This document shows positions 34,999-44,569 of a stretch of DNA of 64,000 bases, piece after piece (position 1 is the stretch's first letter; each line of letters begins with the position of its first letter). A program made the translations under genes and the position numbers. The stretch covers positions 429,001-493,000 of the forward strand of contig JAJGOT010000470.1 of NCBI GenBank assembly GCA_022457155.1, in the 5' to 3' direction. Origin of the DNA: Cladopsammia gracilis. Lineage: Eukaryota; Cnidaria; Anthozoa; Scleractinia; Dendrophylliidae. The notes under the pieces are model-generated. The model saw only the letters and a program-made list of their open reading frames with translations. It was not told the DNA's origin and did not search any database.

Positions 34999-36712
34999 CT
35001 ATACAGCGCTGCATAGCCGTGTTTGCCTTTCGTGATTAGCTTGTAAATCAGGTTTAAATGAAAGATAAAGTTGACTGTCATCCGCGTAACAATGAACGCC
35101 GGGTTGGGATGTACGTTTGCGATCTCGAAAAGCTAACGAACAACAAAGGCCCAAGGCATAGACTGCGAGCAGTCTCTCTTTTTCCGCTAAAGTCAGTAGG
35201 GACGAACGCAAAAAAATAGCGTGATGAGCGAGCCGCGAGTAGCGCGCGCGGGCACCGGCAGGCGAGAAAAAGAGAGACTGCCCTGGGATCATACAGCAGT
35301 TCAGAAGCCCGGCACACCGGTGACGGAGTATTCTGATTGGTCGGTTTACAAAGCGATGACGCGTATCTGTCATCGACATTACTTAGCGTCATGCAGGGCC
35401 CAGCGAAAATAAAACTAATTGCAAGAAACCATTGACGGTCGATAATTTCAAACTAATAGATCCGACTACCTAAGAGATTCCGAGAGAGTGAAAAACCTTA
35501 CATTGTTGGTAAACCCAGAAAATGGCTACATGAGCACAGCAAGAGGTCAAAGAAAACTGAAGAAAGCCGCCGATTGAACAGAGCTCCAGACTCTGAAGAA
35601 AGCCGCCGAGTTGAAGAAAGCCGCCGAGTTGAAGAAACCAGAGTTGAAGAAAACCGCCGAGAATACAGCATAATTTCAAAATGACCTCCAAATCGAAGCT
35701 TGCTCAAAGCCTACATGCAATGTTAAAGGTTTCACTGCAGAGCTATTCTAACAAATGCCACGATGGCATAATAAAGAACATTGCTATGAAACAGACGCCC
35801 CGACAAAGAGATCAAAACTAGCAGACAGCTTAAAAACACAAATTACCTCGAGACTATAGTCTGTATCATTTTGCGAGTTTAGAAGGCTTTTAATTCAGTC
35901 ACCTCGAATTCTCCATATACCCGCTACAAATACATGAAACATTTTGCGATGGCTAAAACACTCGCGAGGGAGTCGTGTAGGCCTGTCACTCTTTATTACA
36001 CCAAAATGGGCGGAGGTGTCAACGTGTGTCAAACGGTGAGCTGTCAAAGCGCTTCTGAACTGCTGTATGATCCCAGGGCAGTCTCTCTTTTTCTCGCCTG
36101 CCGGTGCCCGCGCGCGCTACTCGCGGCTCGCTCATCACGCTATTTTTTTGCGTTCGTCCCTACTGACTTTAGCGGGAAAAGAGAGACTGCTCGCAGTCTA
36201 CCCAAGGCAGGACCCTTGAGGGACCCCATGCTGCAAGGGAAGGCTGTCAGAGAGAGTCTCATTAACAGATACACGTTGGCTTCTGTTGTTCAAGTATGAG
36301 GAGAACCATGCTGAGACATTTCCTGAGACACTGAACCTTGATTGAAGACTCTTGATTAAAATACCGTGATCGACGGTATCAAAAACGGCGCTGAAATCTT
36401 AGAGAACTAGCGGAGTCGCATGACCTTTGTACATATTCATCAGAATGTCATTTTTCACCTTTAGCGGAGCAGTTTCAGTGCTATGGTGCTGTCTGTATGC
36501 GGACTGCAAAGCAGGTAAAAGGCCATTCGATGACGTGTGTCCAAGCAGTTGATCAGATGCTGAGCATTCGGTCAGTTTCGACGCATAAGGGAGGTTGCTA
36601 ACTGGACGGTAATTATTAAAAGTAAGATCAAGGCCAACCTTTTTCAGCAGAGGATTTGCTAGGGCTTCTTTCCATGCATCAGGGAAGGACGCAGTCTCTA
36701 GGGATATAGGTT
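34999..36712 (-). pseudogene. CR1/L2-like LINE reverse transcriptase, split and frameshifted
   Basis: Reading 36712 down to 36201, the minus strand has FPDAWKEALANPLLKK, NNYRPVSNLP, LQSAYRQHHSTETA, DFSAVFDTVDHGIL and HGVPQGSCLG, the ordered RT motifs of CR1/L2/jockey-type LINEs. The protein resumes at 35149 after the insertion at 35159-36200 with PLLFV and, frameshifted, the catalytic HCYADDSQLYLSF (YADD near 35082-35093). An in-frame stop lies just before DFSAVFD. The upstream part is cut off by the family-H copy at 36713. It is an inactive copy. Confidence 0.8.
35159..36200. mobile_element. MULE-like foldback element with 9-bp target duplication
   Basis: The ends TAGACTGCGAGCAGTCTC are exact inverses. 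The arms of about 150 bp (35159-35310 and 36050-36200) are nearly identical. The 9-bp cccaaggca flanks both sides (35150-35158 and 36201-36209). Long arms with a 9-bp duplication fit Mutator-like elements. The 740-bp centre has no transposase. It interrupts the LINE RT exactly between the codons for GSCLG and PLLF. Confidence 0.8.
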
Positions 36713-38348
36713 TAATATATATAGATAGCCCAAGCCTAACAGCGTCGCACTTTGCAATTGAACAAGCTTAACTAAGGTGAAACTTAACTAAGGTGAAACT
36801 TAGCTAAGGTGAAAGGTTGGAAGCACAAGAATTAAGATTGACGAACGGGCTATTTTCAATTTTAGCAATTCTCAAAAACAGTATTACGCGACCGTCTGCA
36901 CAGTACATTTTTATAGACCGTACAAAAGTTTACAAAAACAACTTTTCTCTGTCTAGAATAACTAGTACCATTAGTTTCCGAATAAAATACATTTTTTGTT
37001 TGTCAAAAATTGCCCGAGAAACTGATTTCAAAATCAAAAATTGCAAAAATACACAAACATATTTGCATAAGGCGATGCGAGTGAAGATAGAACTGTACTA
37101 TAAAATCAAAGTCTTGTTTTGTTTACATAAAATCGCTTTTCAAACTATCTAATGAATGAACAAACACATAAAAATGGACAACACAATCTTCTTTCGAAAA
37201 AAATTATTCAAATCTCCATTAGTTTAAGTTTAAAAGCAAAACGCGTACCATTTAATTATAGCTCATCGAGTTCAAGCTTTCTTCGATGAAATTCAGTTCA
37301 AGAGATCGATACAACTGAATTTAAGCACGTTTTAAAATCAATTCTCCAAAACTAACAATAACACCAATAAAAAGTCACTCAGATTGATATCAACATAAAT
37401 TCTCATCGATAACTGTAATCTGTTTTACATTAATTAAGGCCCTCGCTTGCTTGGAAATTCAAATCTCCGCTCCTGGTTCTGAAATCCGTAGAAAACAAAC
37501 ATATCCCGCATTGATAAAAACGTAATACATGAAGTTCCTCGAAGCAAGATTTTATCCCTGAAAGCTCTTCTTTTTCCACTAAAGCGGCTTCTGAGTATCC
37601 CTTAATTAGTATCCTTGTCTTGAGTAGCAAACCGCGAAATATTCAGGGAAATAACGCCTTTAATTTAAACGGTTTTCTCGGCTTAGTAAATTCACAGCAA
37701 AACATCAAAGTGTTTTTCTAGCTGACGTGACATTCGGCCGTGTAACCGCGCGAAAAACAAAGCCTCGCTTTGGTTTCATGACGTCGTACGCGCACGTTTT
37801 GCGACGTCATAAGCGCCCGGGAGCTAGTCCTGCGCGAAGGCAAGCTAGTCCTGCGCGACGGCGGAGGGTTAAGCCTAAAGAATACCGTTCATAAGGACGT
37901 CGGACACCTTATTGAAACTTATATAACGGAGTAACTGGTTAGCTTTCAGTTGATGTTATGGGTAGCAGTTTATATAGTTAAATTTAGGCCTGAACACCCC
38001 GAGAAGTTAGGTGGTGCAGTGGTACAGTGGAACGGTAGGCTATCTAAGCCTAAGCCTAGCTGAGATCACCGGTTCAATCCTGAGTGGGGGATTTTAGATT
38101 TTCTTTTTTACACTTAAAAATTTATTGAAAATAAAATTCTAAGTGTCGACATTACGTTATATAAGTCTTAAAAAGGTGTCCGACGTCCCTCTAAACGGTA
38201 TTCTTTAGGCACAACCACGGCGAAGGGCGGCGGGCACACGCGCGCCCGCGAAACATTCCGCTAGCCATGACCATGAAAAATGACGGGCAAAGGTTCTATG
38301 AGTATGGGGCTGCGCAGCCAGGCCTTCGGCCTGGCAAGTGCTCCGCTA
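36713..38348 (+). repeat. Dispersed repeat family H, copy c
   Basis: Runs from taatatatatagatagccc, through three 'cttaactaaggtgaaa'-type units and the decayed exon (minus strand near 37430-37630), to the hairpin ccaggccttcggcctgg and gctccgcta. It is interrupted by a MITE at 37873-38220. It truncates a LINE RT at its left. Confidence 0.7.
37873..38220. mobile_element. MITE containing a tRNA-like (pol III box) segment
   Basis: The inverted ends gcctaaagaataccgtt and ggacgtcggacacctt pair with the right arm (about 38150-38220). Inside, 37990-38095 has an A-box-like ggtggtgcagtggtac and a B-box-like ccggttcaatcct. A partial copy of the arm is at 57089-57125. The target duplication is not clear. 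Confidence 0.6.
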
Positions 38349-39348
38349 TCATCCGTTTTATTACGGGCAAGAGCACATCCTACACTGGGACACCAGTGGA
38401 GTTGGAATGGAGTCGAGAGCAAAAAAAAAATATTAGCCGAATTCTTCAGAAGATCTAAAACATCATCATTTAGGAGCTGAAACTCAGTAAACGATTCTTC
38501 TACAGAACTAGCAAAGTCATATTTTTGAGCCGTCAAGGCAAGATTGCGCCGCAACGTCTAATTCCGACATAATGTCAACTGTCTTATTCATAAAGAAATC
38601 AGTCCCATGCTATGCTATTAGCCACTTGGTACAGTACTTATCATCATGTGGTGATAAAGGAACATCAGTGTCTTGTTTTAACAGCTTACCTCCAAATCGC
38701 CGTAATTTGTATTCCGTTCGCTGCAATGCTTTAAAATATAGACATTCCTGTCGTAAAAGTTGGTGGATTGTGTTTGCTAAAACAGTCGCTAAAATCACCT
38801 GAAAACTTGTTTAAAAATGTGGTCTGTCAAAACGGCGCCGTAGCTTTTTAAAACAAGTCAAAGTGCAAGCGCAACTTTTCACCATCCTCTTGCAAATATT
38901 GGCTCAGAAGGTCTGGGTGTGAATTTCTGTCCAACATGCTGCGGACAATTTTTAAGTTCCCCTCAAGTTCGTGAATCGGCGGATAAGAATCCAAATAGCA
39001 TTTGAAAGTCAATATACCTTTACAGATTTGCCCAACAATATCCTAACGTTCGCGCCTTAGATTTCTCTCAATTCCTAGGAAATTTACCGACGATTTTATC
39101 TGTCGGTATGTCCTAAAAATAAGTCAGTTGGATGTGCTTCTTTTAGAGGTTCAACTTCAAAATTATGTACGGCGCTCGAAATTCAGTTTTATACCATTAC
39201 TGGGGAATCTCTTGGTGGATTGTTGCTATCAGGAGTGTGAGACAGAGAAAATATAAGAAAACAAAAAATCACTGCAATGTCTAACAAATATTTTAATATT
39301 ATTATTTTTTTCTTGTTCCGATGTGTCTTGATCCGCTATATCGTTGCG
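38349..39348. other. No gene recognised
   Basis: Open frames on both strands are short and show no domain. No clear repeat edges. Confidence 0.4.
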
Positions 39349-39441
39349 TTAGTTCATCAGTCCTTGGTTGTCAAACAGCTGAGACCACAGCTTACGTTCA
39401 GCGTCTTCCATGCCCCGCCGGTTACTGGTCAGCGGCGTATC
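39349..39441 (-). CDS. Candidate last exon of a small secreted-peptide gene
   Basis: After tttttag-like sequence (acgttttag), an exon of 31 codons ends at TAA: it starts DTPLTSNRRGMEDAERK and ends with DNQGLMN. It carries a dibasic site (RRG). It is in phase 0 and would join the donor of the exon at 40031. Length, basic site and position below two signal-peptide exons suggest a processed peptide precursor. I do not recognise the family. Confidence 0.4.
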   Translation of the reverse strand, partial: DTPLTSNRRGMEDAERKLWSQLFDNQGLMN

Positions 39442-40030
39442 CTAAAACGACTCAACAAAACACTCACAGTTAGAAAAATAGATTCTTACAGAGCGCTTCG
39501 AACCAACACTGTATCAAACAGGAGTTTTTGTGTCTCAAAGAATCCAACGCAATATGGAGCCATTAGGGAGCTTTAGATTTGAGTACGAGTAAAAGATTGA
39601 GTACGAGTACGACTTTTGAATTTGAAGCCAGTCACGTCCCCAAAGCTGTCGGTCCTTCCTGATGCAAACCAGAAGATAAGAAGACTCTAGGTATAAAATT
39701 TGTGTGGTAAATGGTTATTTAGAGCACGCGAACTAAGTTTTTTAAAAGTCGTATTTGTTCTCAATCTCGTACTCGTCGTCCGATCTAGAGTCCCCTATTA
39801 AGTACCCGACGACGGACAAACGGAACAAGAGTCGACAATCGATTTCTGTTGTCTGATAAAATCAAGTACACAAAAAAAATCACACAAAAATAAACAAAGA
39901 AAGACCAACAACTGTTCACTTTTCTGTTCCTTGCACGATTGTACGTATTTTTCAAGGCGGACAATGCCGATATAAATGCGCATCTGAAAGTCAGGAGTGG
40001 ACACACGGTACGTTTTCAGTAGGGTCTTAC

Positions 40031-40141
40031 ATTTCGGAAGATACCTCGCTTGTCTTTAACAATTGTTCCTGGATGCCCATCTCTGTTAGCTATCAGCATA
40101 TAGCATTGTCAACAAAACAAAGCTGCGAAAAATTTTAACAT
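40031..40141 (-). pseudogene. Paralogous signal-peptide exon, broken
   Basis: Homologous to 40511-40626: same spacing, AACAGAGATGGG against AACATTGATGGG, and AAGCGAGGTATCTTC against AAGCGAGGTGTCTTC. The frame from the ATG at 40141 meets TGA after 10 codons. It ends CGAAAT|GTAAGA in phase 0. The 5' flank (gtgattct-taagccac) is also shared, so the unit was tandemly duplicated. Confidence 0.45.
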
Positions 40142-40510
40142 AATTCTCTCAAGTTGTCTTTTCTTTTTGGCTGTGATTCTATAAGCCACTTACACATCAA
40201 ACAACTTATATTTATAACCTGCAACATCGGGTGACGGCACATTATCTCCGCCGCGAAAAAAAAACATGATGTATTAAGAGGGATGAGATCCAAGATTCGA
40301 ACTATATAAAACGCAAAAAAAACAAAATGCGGCGCCTAAAAACCTGGACAAATGTATCCGTAGTTCGCTTCATTGTTTACATTAGATTCACAAATGCGCG
40401 CGTTACAATTTTCCTCTGCCGAAATTCAGGTACAATTATTTACAAAATACGCCGATTAGTAGACCTATTAGCCCCGAGGTACAAGATTTATTTGGTGATT
40501 GAAGTCTCAC

Positions 40511-40626
40511 CTTTTTTTTCTGAAGACACCTCGCTTGCCTGGAACTGGTCCTGAGAACCCATCAATGTTGGTTATCAGCAACATCAATGTGAAACAAAAC
40601 AAAACAGCGAGAAGCTTGGATTTCAT
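40511..40626 (-). CDS. Signal-peptide exon of a small basic secreted peptide
   Basis: The ATG at 40626 opens MKSKLLAVLFCFTLMLL, a clear signal peptide. The exon continues through GFSGPVPGKRGVF to a run of Lys/Arg and a donor AG|GTGAGA in phase 2. The 8-A run before the donor may be a slippage site: spliced to the exon at 39441 as it stands, the frame closes after three codons. It could be a peptide or toxin-like precursor, a decaying member, or use another exon. Confidence 0.45.
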
Positions 40627-40689
40627 CCTTTCAATTATTTGTTCTTATCTTTTTAGCGGTGATTCTCCGAGCCACATGCACACCAAATA

Positions 40690-41078
40690 ACTTGAAGGAC
40701 TAATACTTGGTTCATTTATGGCGACATCGAATGGTTAATTTAAAATGTCAAATGTAAAGTCCCCTTTATCGCCTAATGTGAGATTGGCAATCAAATGGAA
40801 AAATCCTTTTCTACGTATTGTAGTAAATTATCGGAAAGAAAACAAATATTAATAGTCATCATTCGTTGTATACTGTTCAATAAAATTATTTTATTAGTAT
40901 TTTTTTATTTAATGCAGACTAATGAAAAAGGAAAACTAGTTGTCTAAACTTTAATATTAGTCTTTTTAAATTGATATGAAGAATACTGATAAGAGATATT
41001 TTACCAGCTTCAAACAAATAAAATTCACGTGCCTGACAGTGTTATAACTACGGTGGAAAACTGGCGCGGTATATTAAC
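40690..41078. other. No gene recognised
   Basis: Region upstream of the peptide exon and left of family-H copy d. AT-rich, with nothing bounded. Confidence 0.4.
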
Positions 41079-41603
41079 TAATATATATAGATAGCCCAAG
41101 CCTAACAGCGTCGCACTTTGAACAAGCTTAACTAAGGTGAAACTTAACTAAGGTGAAAGGCTGGAAGCACAAGAATTAAGATTGACGAACGGGCTATTTT
41201 CAATTTTAGCAATTCTCAAAAACAGTATTACGCGACCGTCTGCACAGTACATTTTTATAGACCGTATAAAAGTTCACAAAAACAACTTTTCTCTGTCTAG
41301 AATAACTAGTACCATTAGTTTCCGAATAAAATACAGTTTATGTTTGTCAAAAATTGCCGGAGAAACTGGTTTGAAAATCAAAAATTGCAAAAATACACAA
41401 ACTTATTTGCATAAGGCGATGCGAGTGAAGATAGAACTGTACTATAAAATCAAAGTCTTGTTTTGTGTACATAAAATCGCTTTTCAATCTATCTAATGAA
41501 TGAACAAACACATAAAAATGGACAACACAATCTTCTTTCGAAAAAAATTATTCAAATCTCCATTAGTTTACGTTTAAAAGCAAAACGCGTACCATTTAAT
41601 TTT

Positions 41604-42361
41604 TTACAATAACTGTGTGAATTCTCGCGCGCTGATTGGCTCATTTCTATGGTCGATGAGAGTATAGACCATGAAAATGACGTAACAGGTAACGCAATGC
41701 GGTGAGTTTTGTCAAACTTTTGGCGCTACAGGTTCTTCAAACAGTGAAAAATGCACTTAAAACTGGAATTCTTCAATGAAAAGAATGCTCTCTCGTCAGT
41801 TAAATTAATTTACAATCAGCTAAACTTGCCTGGAATTAAGTGCGAAGGAAAAAGGACAAACAACTTGTCGTAGTTTCACGGGAAAATCCACGGAATCAGT
41901 CGCCCGGCGCCCGAAAGAACTAAAACAGAGCCGAAAACAACTTGGAGCAAAGATTCATCTGATTATTCAAAGATATTTCAAATTTAAAAAAGGTTAGCTT
42001 TGTAAACTGTGCCTAGTAATTTTATATTTGACTTTGTGTGAGGTTATTGTGCTCTATTTTGCGATTATCGCCGAGCGCGGTTCTCTAAAATTTGCCGAAA
42101 TAACGGCTCTTTGTTTTGCTGTGTTAAAATTTATATTAAAAGATTCTAGCGATGATTTAAGCTGAAGAGAATTTTTGTGTGAGCCTTTTTCGTTACATAA
42201 TTTATTCACATAAAAAGTTAAGGCTTTAATTATTCCCCACGCAAAAACATTTCGCAGCAGTTTGTCAGTGTTAGGTTATGTTTATCTTGATTTTCTAAAA
42301 TGATTCCCGCAAACTCGTTCGCTCGGCGCTCGCAGTTATTCAAGTTTGTTATTGTAAAAAA
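41604..42361. mobile_element. Element with ttttttacaataac ends
   Basis: The left end ttttttacaataac pairs with the right end gttattgtaaaaaa. Inside no transposase is recognisable. It is inserted in family-H copy d, whose sequence is otherwise continuous with copy c. Confidence 0.55.
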
Positions 42362-42362
42362 C

Positions 42363-42548
42363 AAATCGACCGCATTTTTCCATGGTCTATACTCTCATCG
42401 ACCATAGAAATGACGCCATAAAATGTTCAAAACTTGGCAGTGAAACCACTCGCCTAACGGCTCGTGGTTCCACTTGAGTTTTGAACATTTTATGGCGTCA
42501 TTTCTATGGTCGATGAGAGTATAGACCATGGAAAAATGCGGTCGATTT
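42363..42548. repeat. Long near-perfect palindrome
   Basis: Arms 42363-42440 and 42473-42548 (about 75 bp) are nearly exact inverses (aaatcgaccgcatttttcc to attttatggcgtcatttc) around a loop of about 32 bp. A single arm-like piece (tctatggtcgatgagagtat) is also at 41645-41670, so the palindrome may have grown from the neighbouring element's end. Confidence 0.75.
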
Positions 42549-43374
42549 GTTAAATAGCTCATCGAGTTCAAGCTTTCTTCGATGAAATTCAAGAGATCGA
42601 TACAACTGAATTTAAGCACGTTTTAAAATCAATTCTCCAAAACTAACAATAACACTAATCAAAAGTCACTCACAGATTGATATCAACATAAATTCTCATC
42701 GAAAACTGTAATCTGTTTTACCTTTAAGTCGCTCGCTTGCTTGGAAATTCAAATCTCCGCTTCTGGTTCTGAAATCCGTAGCAAACAAACATCTCCCGCA
42801 TTGATAAAAACGTAAGTAATACATGAAGTTCCTCAAAGCAATATTTTATCCCTGAAAGCTCGTCTTTTTCCACTAAAGCGGCTTCTGAGTATCCCTTAAT
42901 TAGTATCCCTGTCTTGAGTAGCAAACCGCGAAAAAATGCAGGAAAATAACGACTTTAATTCTCCGCTAGACACAACAAAACAACTAAAGTGTTTACCGAG
43001 CTCACGGCTGTGTGGCCGCGCGAAAAAAAGCCTTGCTTTCAAGATCCCGGATGTTGTTCCAACACGGCGGGCGAGCGGACGGACGGACACGCGCCCGCGA
43101 AACATTCCGCTAGCCATGACCATGAAAAATCACGGCACAGGTTCTATGAGTATGGAGCTGCGCAGCCAGGCCTTCGGCCTGGCAAGTGCTCCGCTAACAA
43201 CTGGCGACAGTCTCCTGACGACTAAACGATAACTTCAGTTGTTTAAAATTAATTGAAAACCGTACAACCTTTTTTTCCGTCTATCTCACAAAAATGCTTC
43301 TGTCGTGTCTCCCATGTCTTTGTAACTTTACTCACGTAGAAAAGGGGAAAATTTTAACAATAGCGGAATCAGCA

Positions 43375-43678
43375 GTTTTGAAAATTCTACAACCAGTATA
43401 GTCGCGTGAAGGTTATAATTGAAAAAAAAAATATTTAAAAAAACTGTACAAAACCCTGAAAACTTCCTGTTTTTAATTAAACATCTCCTTGCTGCCTTTC
43501 TAATAATAAGACCATAACGTGGGTGGACTGTTCTTCAAGAGATTAATTATTGCACTTCAAAGCCAGTTTTTGTTTTTATGAAAACAAACTTCAATGTTTG
43601 TTCGAGTGTCACATACGCAATCATTATATTTCTAAAAGCTTTACTGTGAGAACCCTGACAAATAACATAGTAGTAGTC
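43375..43678. repeat. Inverted-repeat arm, outer left
   Basis: Inverse of 49862-50146 (for example gtgggtggactgttcttcaa, gtcacatacgcaatcatta). A second inverted pair lies inside: 45870-46075 with 49128-49300. The two nested pairs suggest an inverted duplication later filled by insertions. Confidence 0.65.
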
Positions 43679-43682
43679 TAGG

Positions 43683-43870
43683 GTCAGATTTAAGCCTTGT
43701 TACTGCGTTCCCTTTGCGTTCCCTATGCGTTCCCTTTGCGTTCCCCTCATTAGCTATGCTTAATCATGACGTCATTACCTATTTCTTTTGCGTTCCGTAT
43801 GCGTTCCCTTTATTAATATGCATAAGTGCCTAGTCAACTCCGATACCTATTCCTTTTGTGTTATTCTGAA
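43683..43870. repeat. Short 'tgcgttccct' repeats
   Basis: tgcgttccctttgcgttccc and variants recur six times in about 130 bp. No function seen. Confidence 0.6.
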
Positions 43871-43980
43871 ACAATAGAAACAATAGACCGGCCCAAACTT
43901 GCCCGCTCTATTCCAACTCACTTCAAAACAAAACACAACTGACACAGACGATATTTTACAGACATAGAGCAAAACAACAT

Positions 43981-44051
43981 GCCTTGACCAGGACTCGAAC
44001 CTGGGTTACTGCGGCCACAACGCAGTGTCTTAACCACTAGACCATCAAAGC
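43981..44051 (-). tRNA. tRNA-His (anticodon GTG)
   Basis: 71 nt on the minus strand. The acceptor stem GCTTTGA/TCAAGGC (one G-U), D-stem GTCT/AGAC, anticodon stem CTGCG/CGCAG with loop TTGTGGC, and T-arm CCAGG-TTCGAGT-CCTGG all pair. A at the discriminator position follows, then TTTT about 7 nt downstream as a pol III stop. It lies at the edge of a Polinton-like fragment; the intact element at 58.5 kb keeps only the first 22 or so nt of this tRNA in its inverted repeats. Confidence 0.85.
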
Positions 44052-44569
44052 TGTGATCGATATTATAACCAAATAAAACTTATAAGAGGGTTCCGAAACA
44101 TTCAAGTTTAGAAGCAATAAAATTGCACAGTATAAAAAACCGCTTTTTACTTTACTAAGATCCGCAACATTCTTATAACCGCTTCATCGCTAGACTCTAT
44201 ATCGATTTTCAGTTTCCCAGCCATCACCCACTTTAAGTTTTAATTTCTTTTCCGGTAGCTTCAATGTTCAAACTTTTAATTATGGGAACTTTCACTGAAC
44301 TAAATTTGCATGAAAAATAAGCACCTCGGAAAAATTAACAAAGCAACCAATTACATGCGTTACTAAAACAATAAAACCACACTTTATTAAGTTCAAACTA
44401 TTTTTATTGATAACAAACAATTTCATAATTATACAAACAATTTAAAAGCTTAGTTGGAAAGGAACAGACAGAGTCGATTTATTCTTTTTCATCGGGTTTA
44501 TACAAAGTACTCTTTGATTCCCTTGGTTTTCTGTGTCTCACCGCACTGCAGTCATCGTTTCGGGTGTTA

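Larger units (their letters stand above)
41079..43196 (+). repeat. Dispersed repeat family H, copy d, with two nested insertions
   Basis: Collinear with copy c on both sides of 41604-42549. It ends with the hairpin ccaggccttcggcctgg and gctccgcta. It keeps a decayed exon frame on the minus strand near 42724-42924. Confidence 0.7.

Noticed and set aside
35934..36299. 121-codon plus ORF near 36 kb
   Set aside because: Runs across the arm of the MULE-like element into antisense LINE; no coding evidence.
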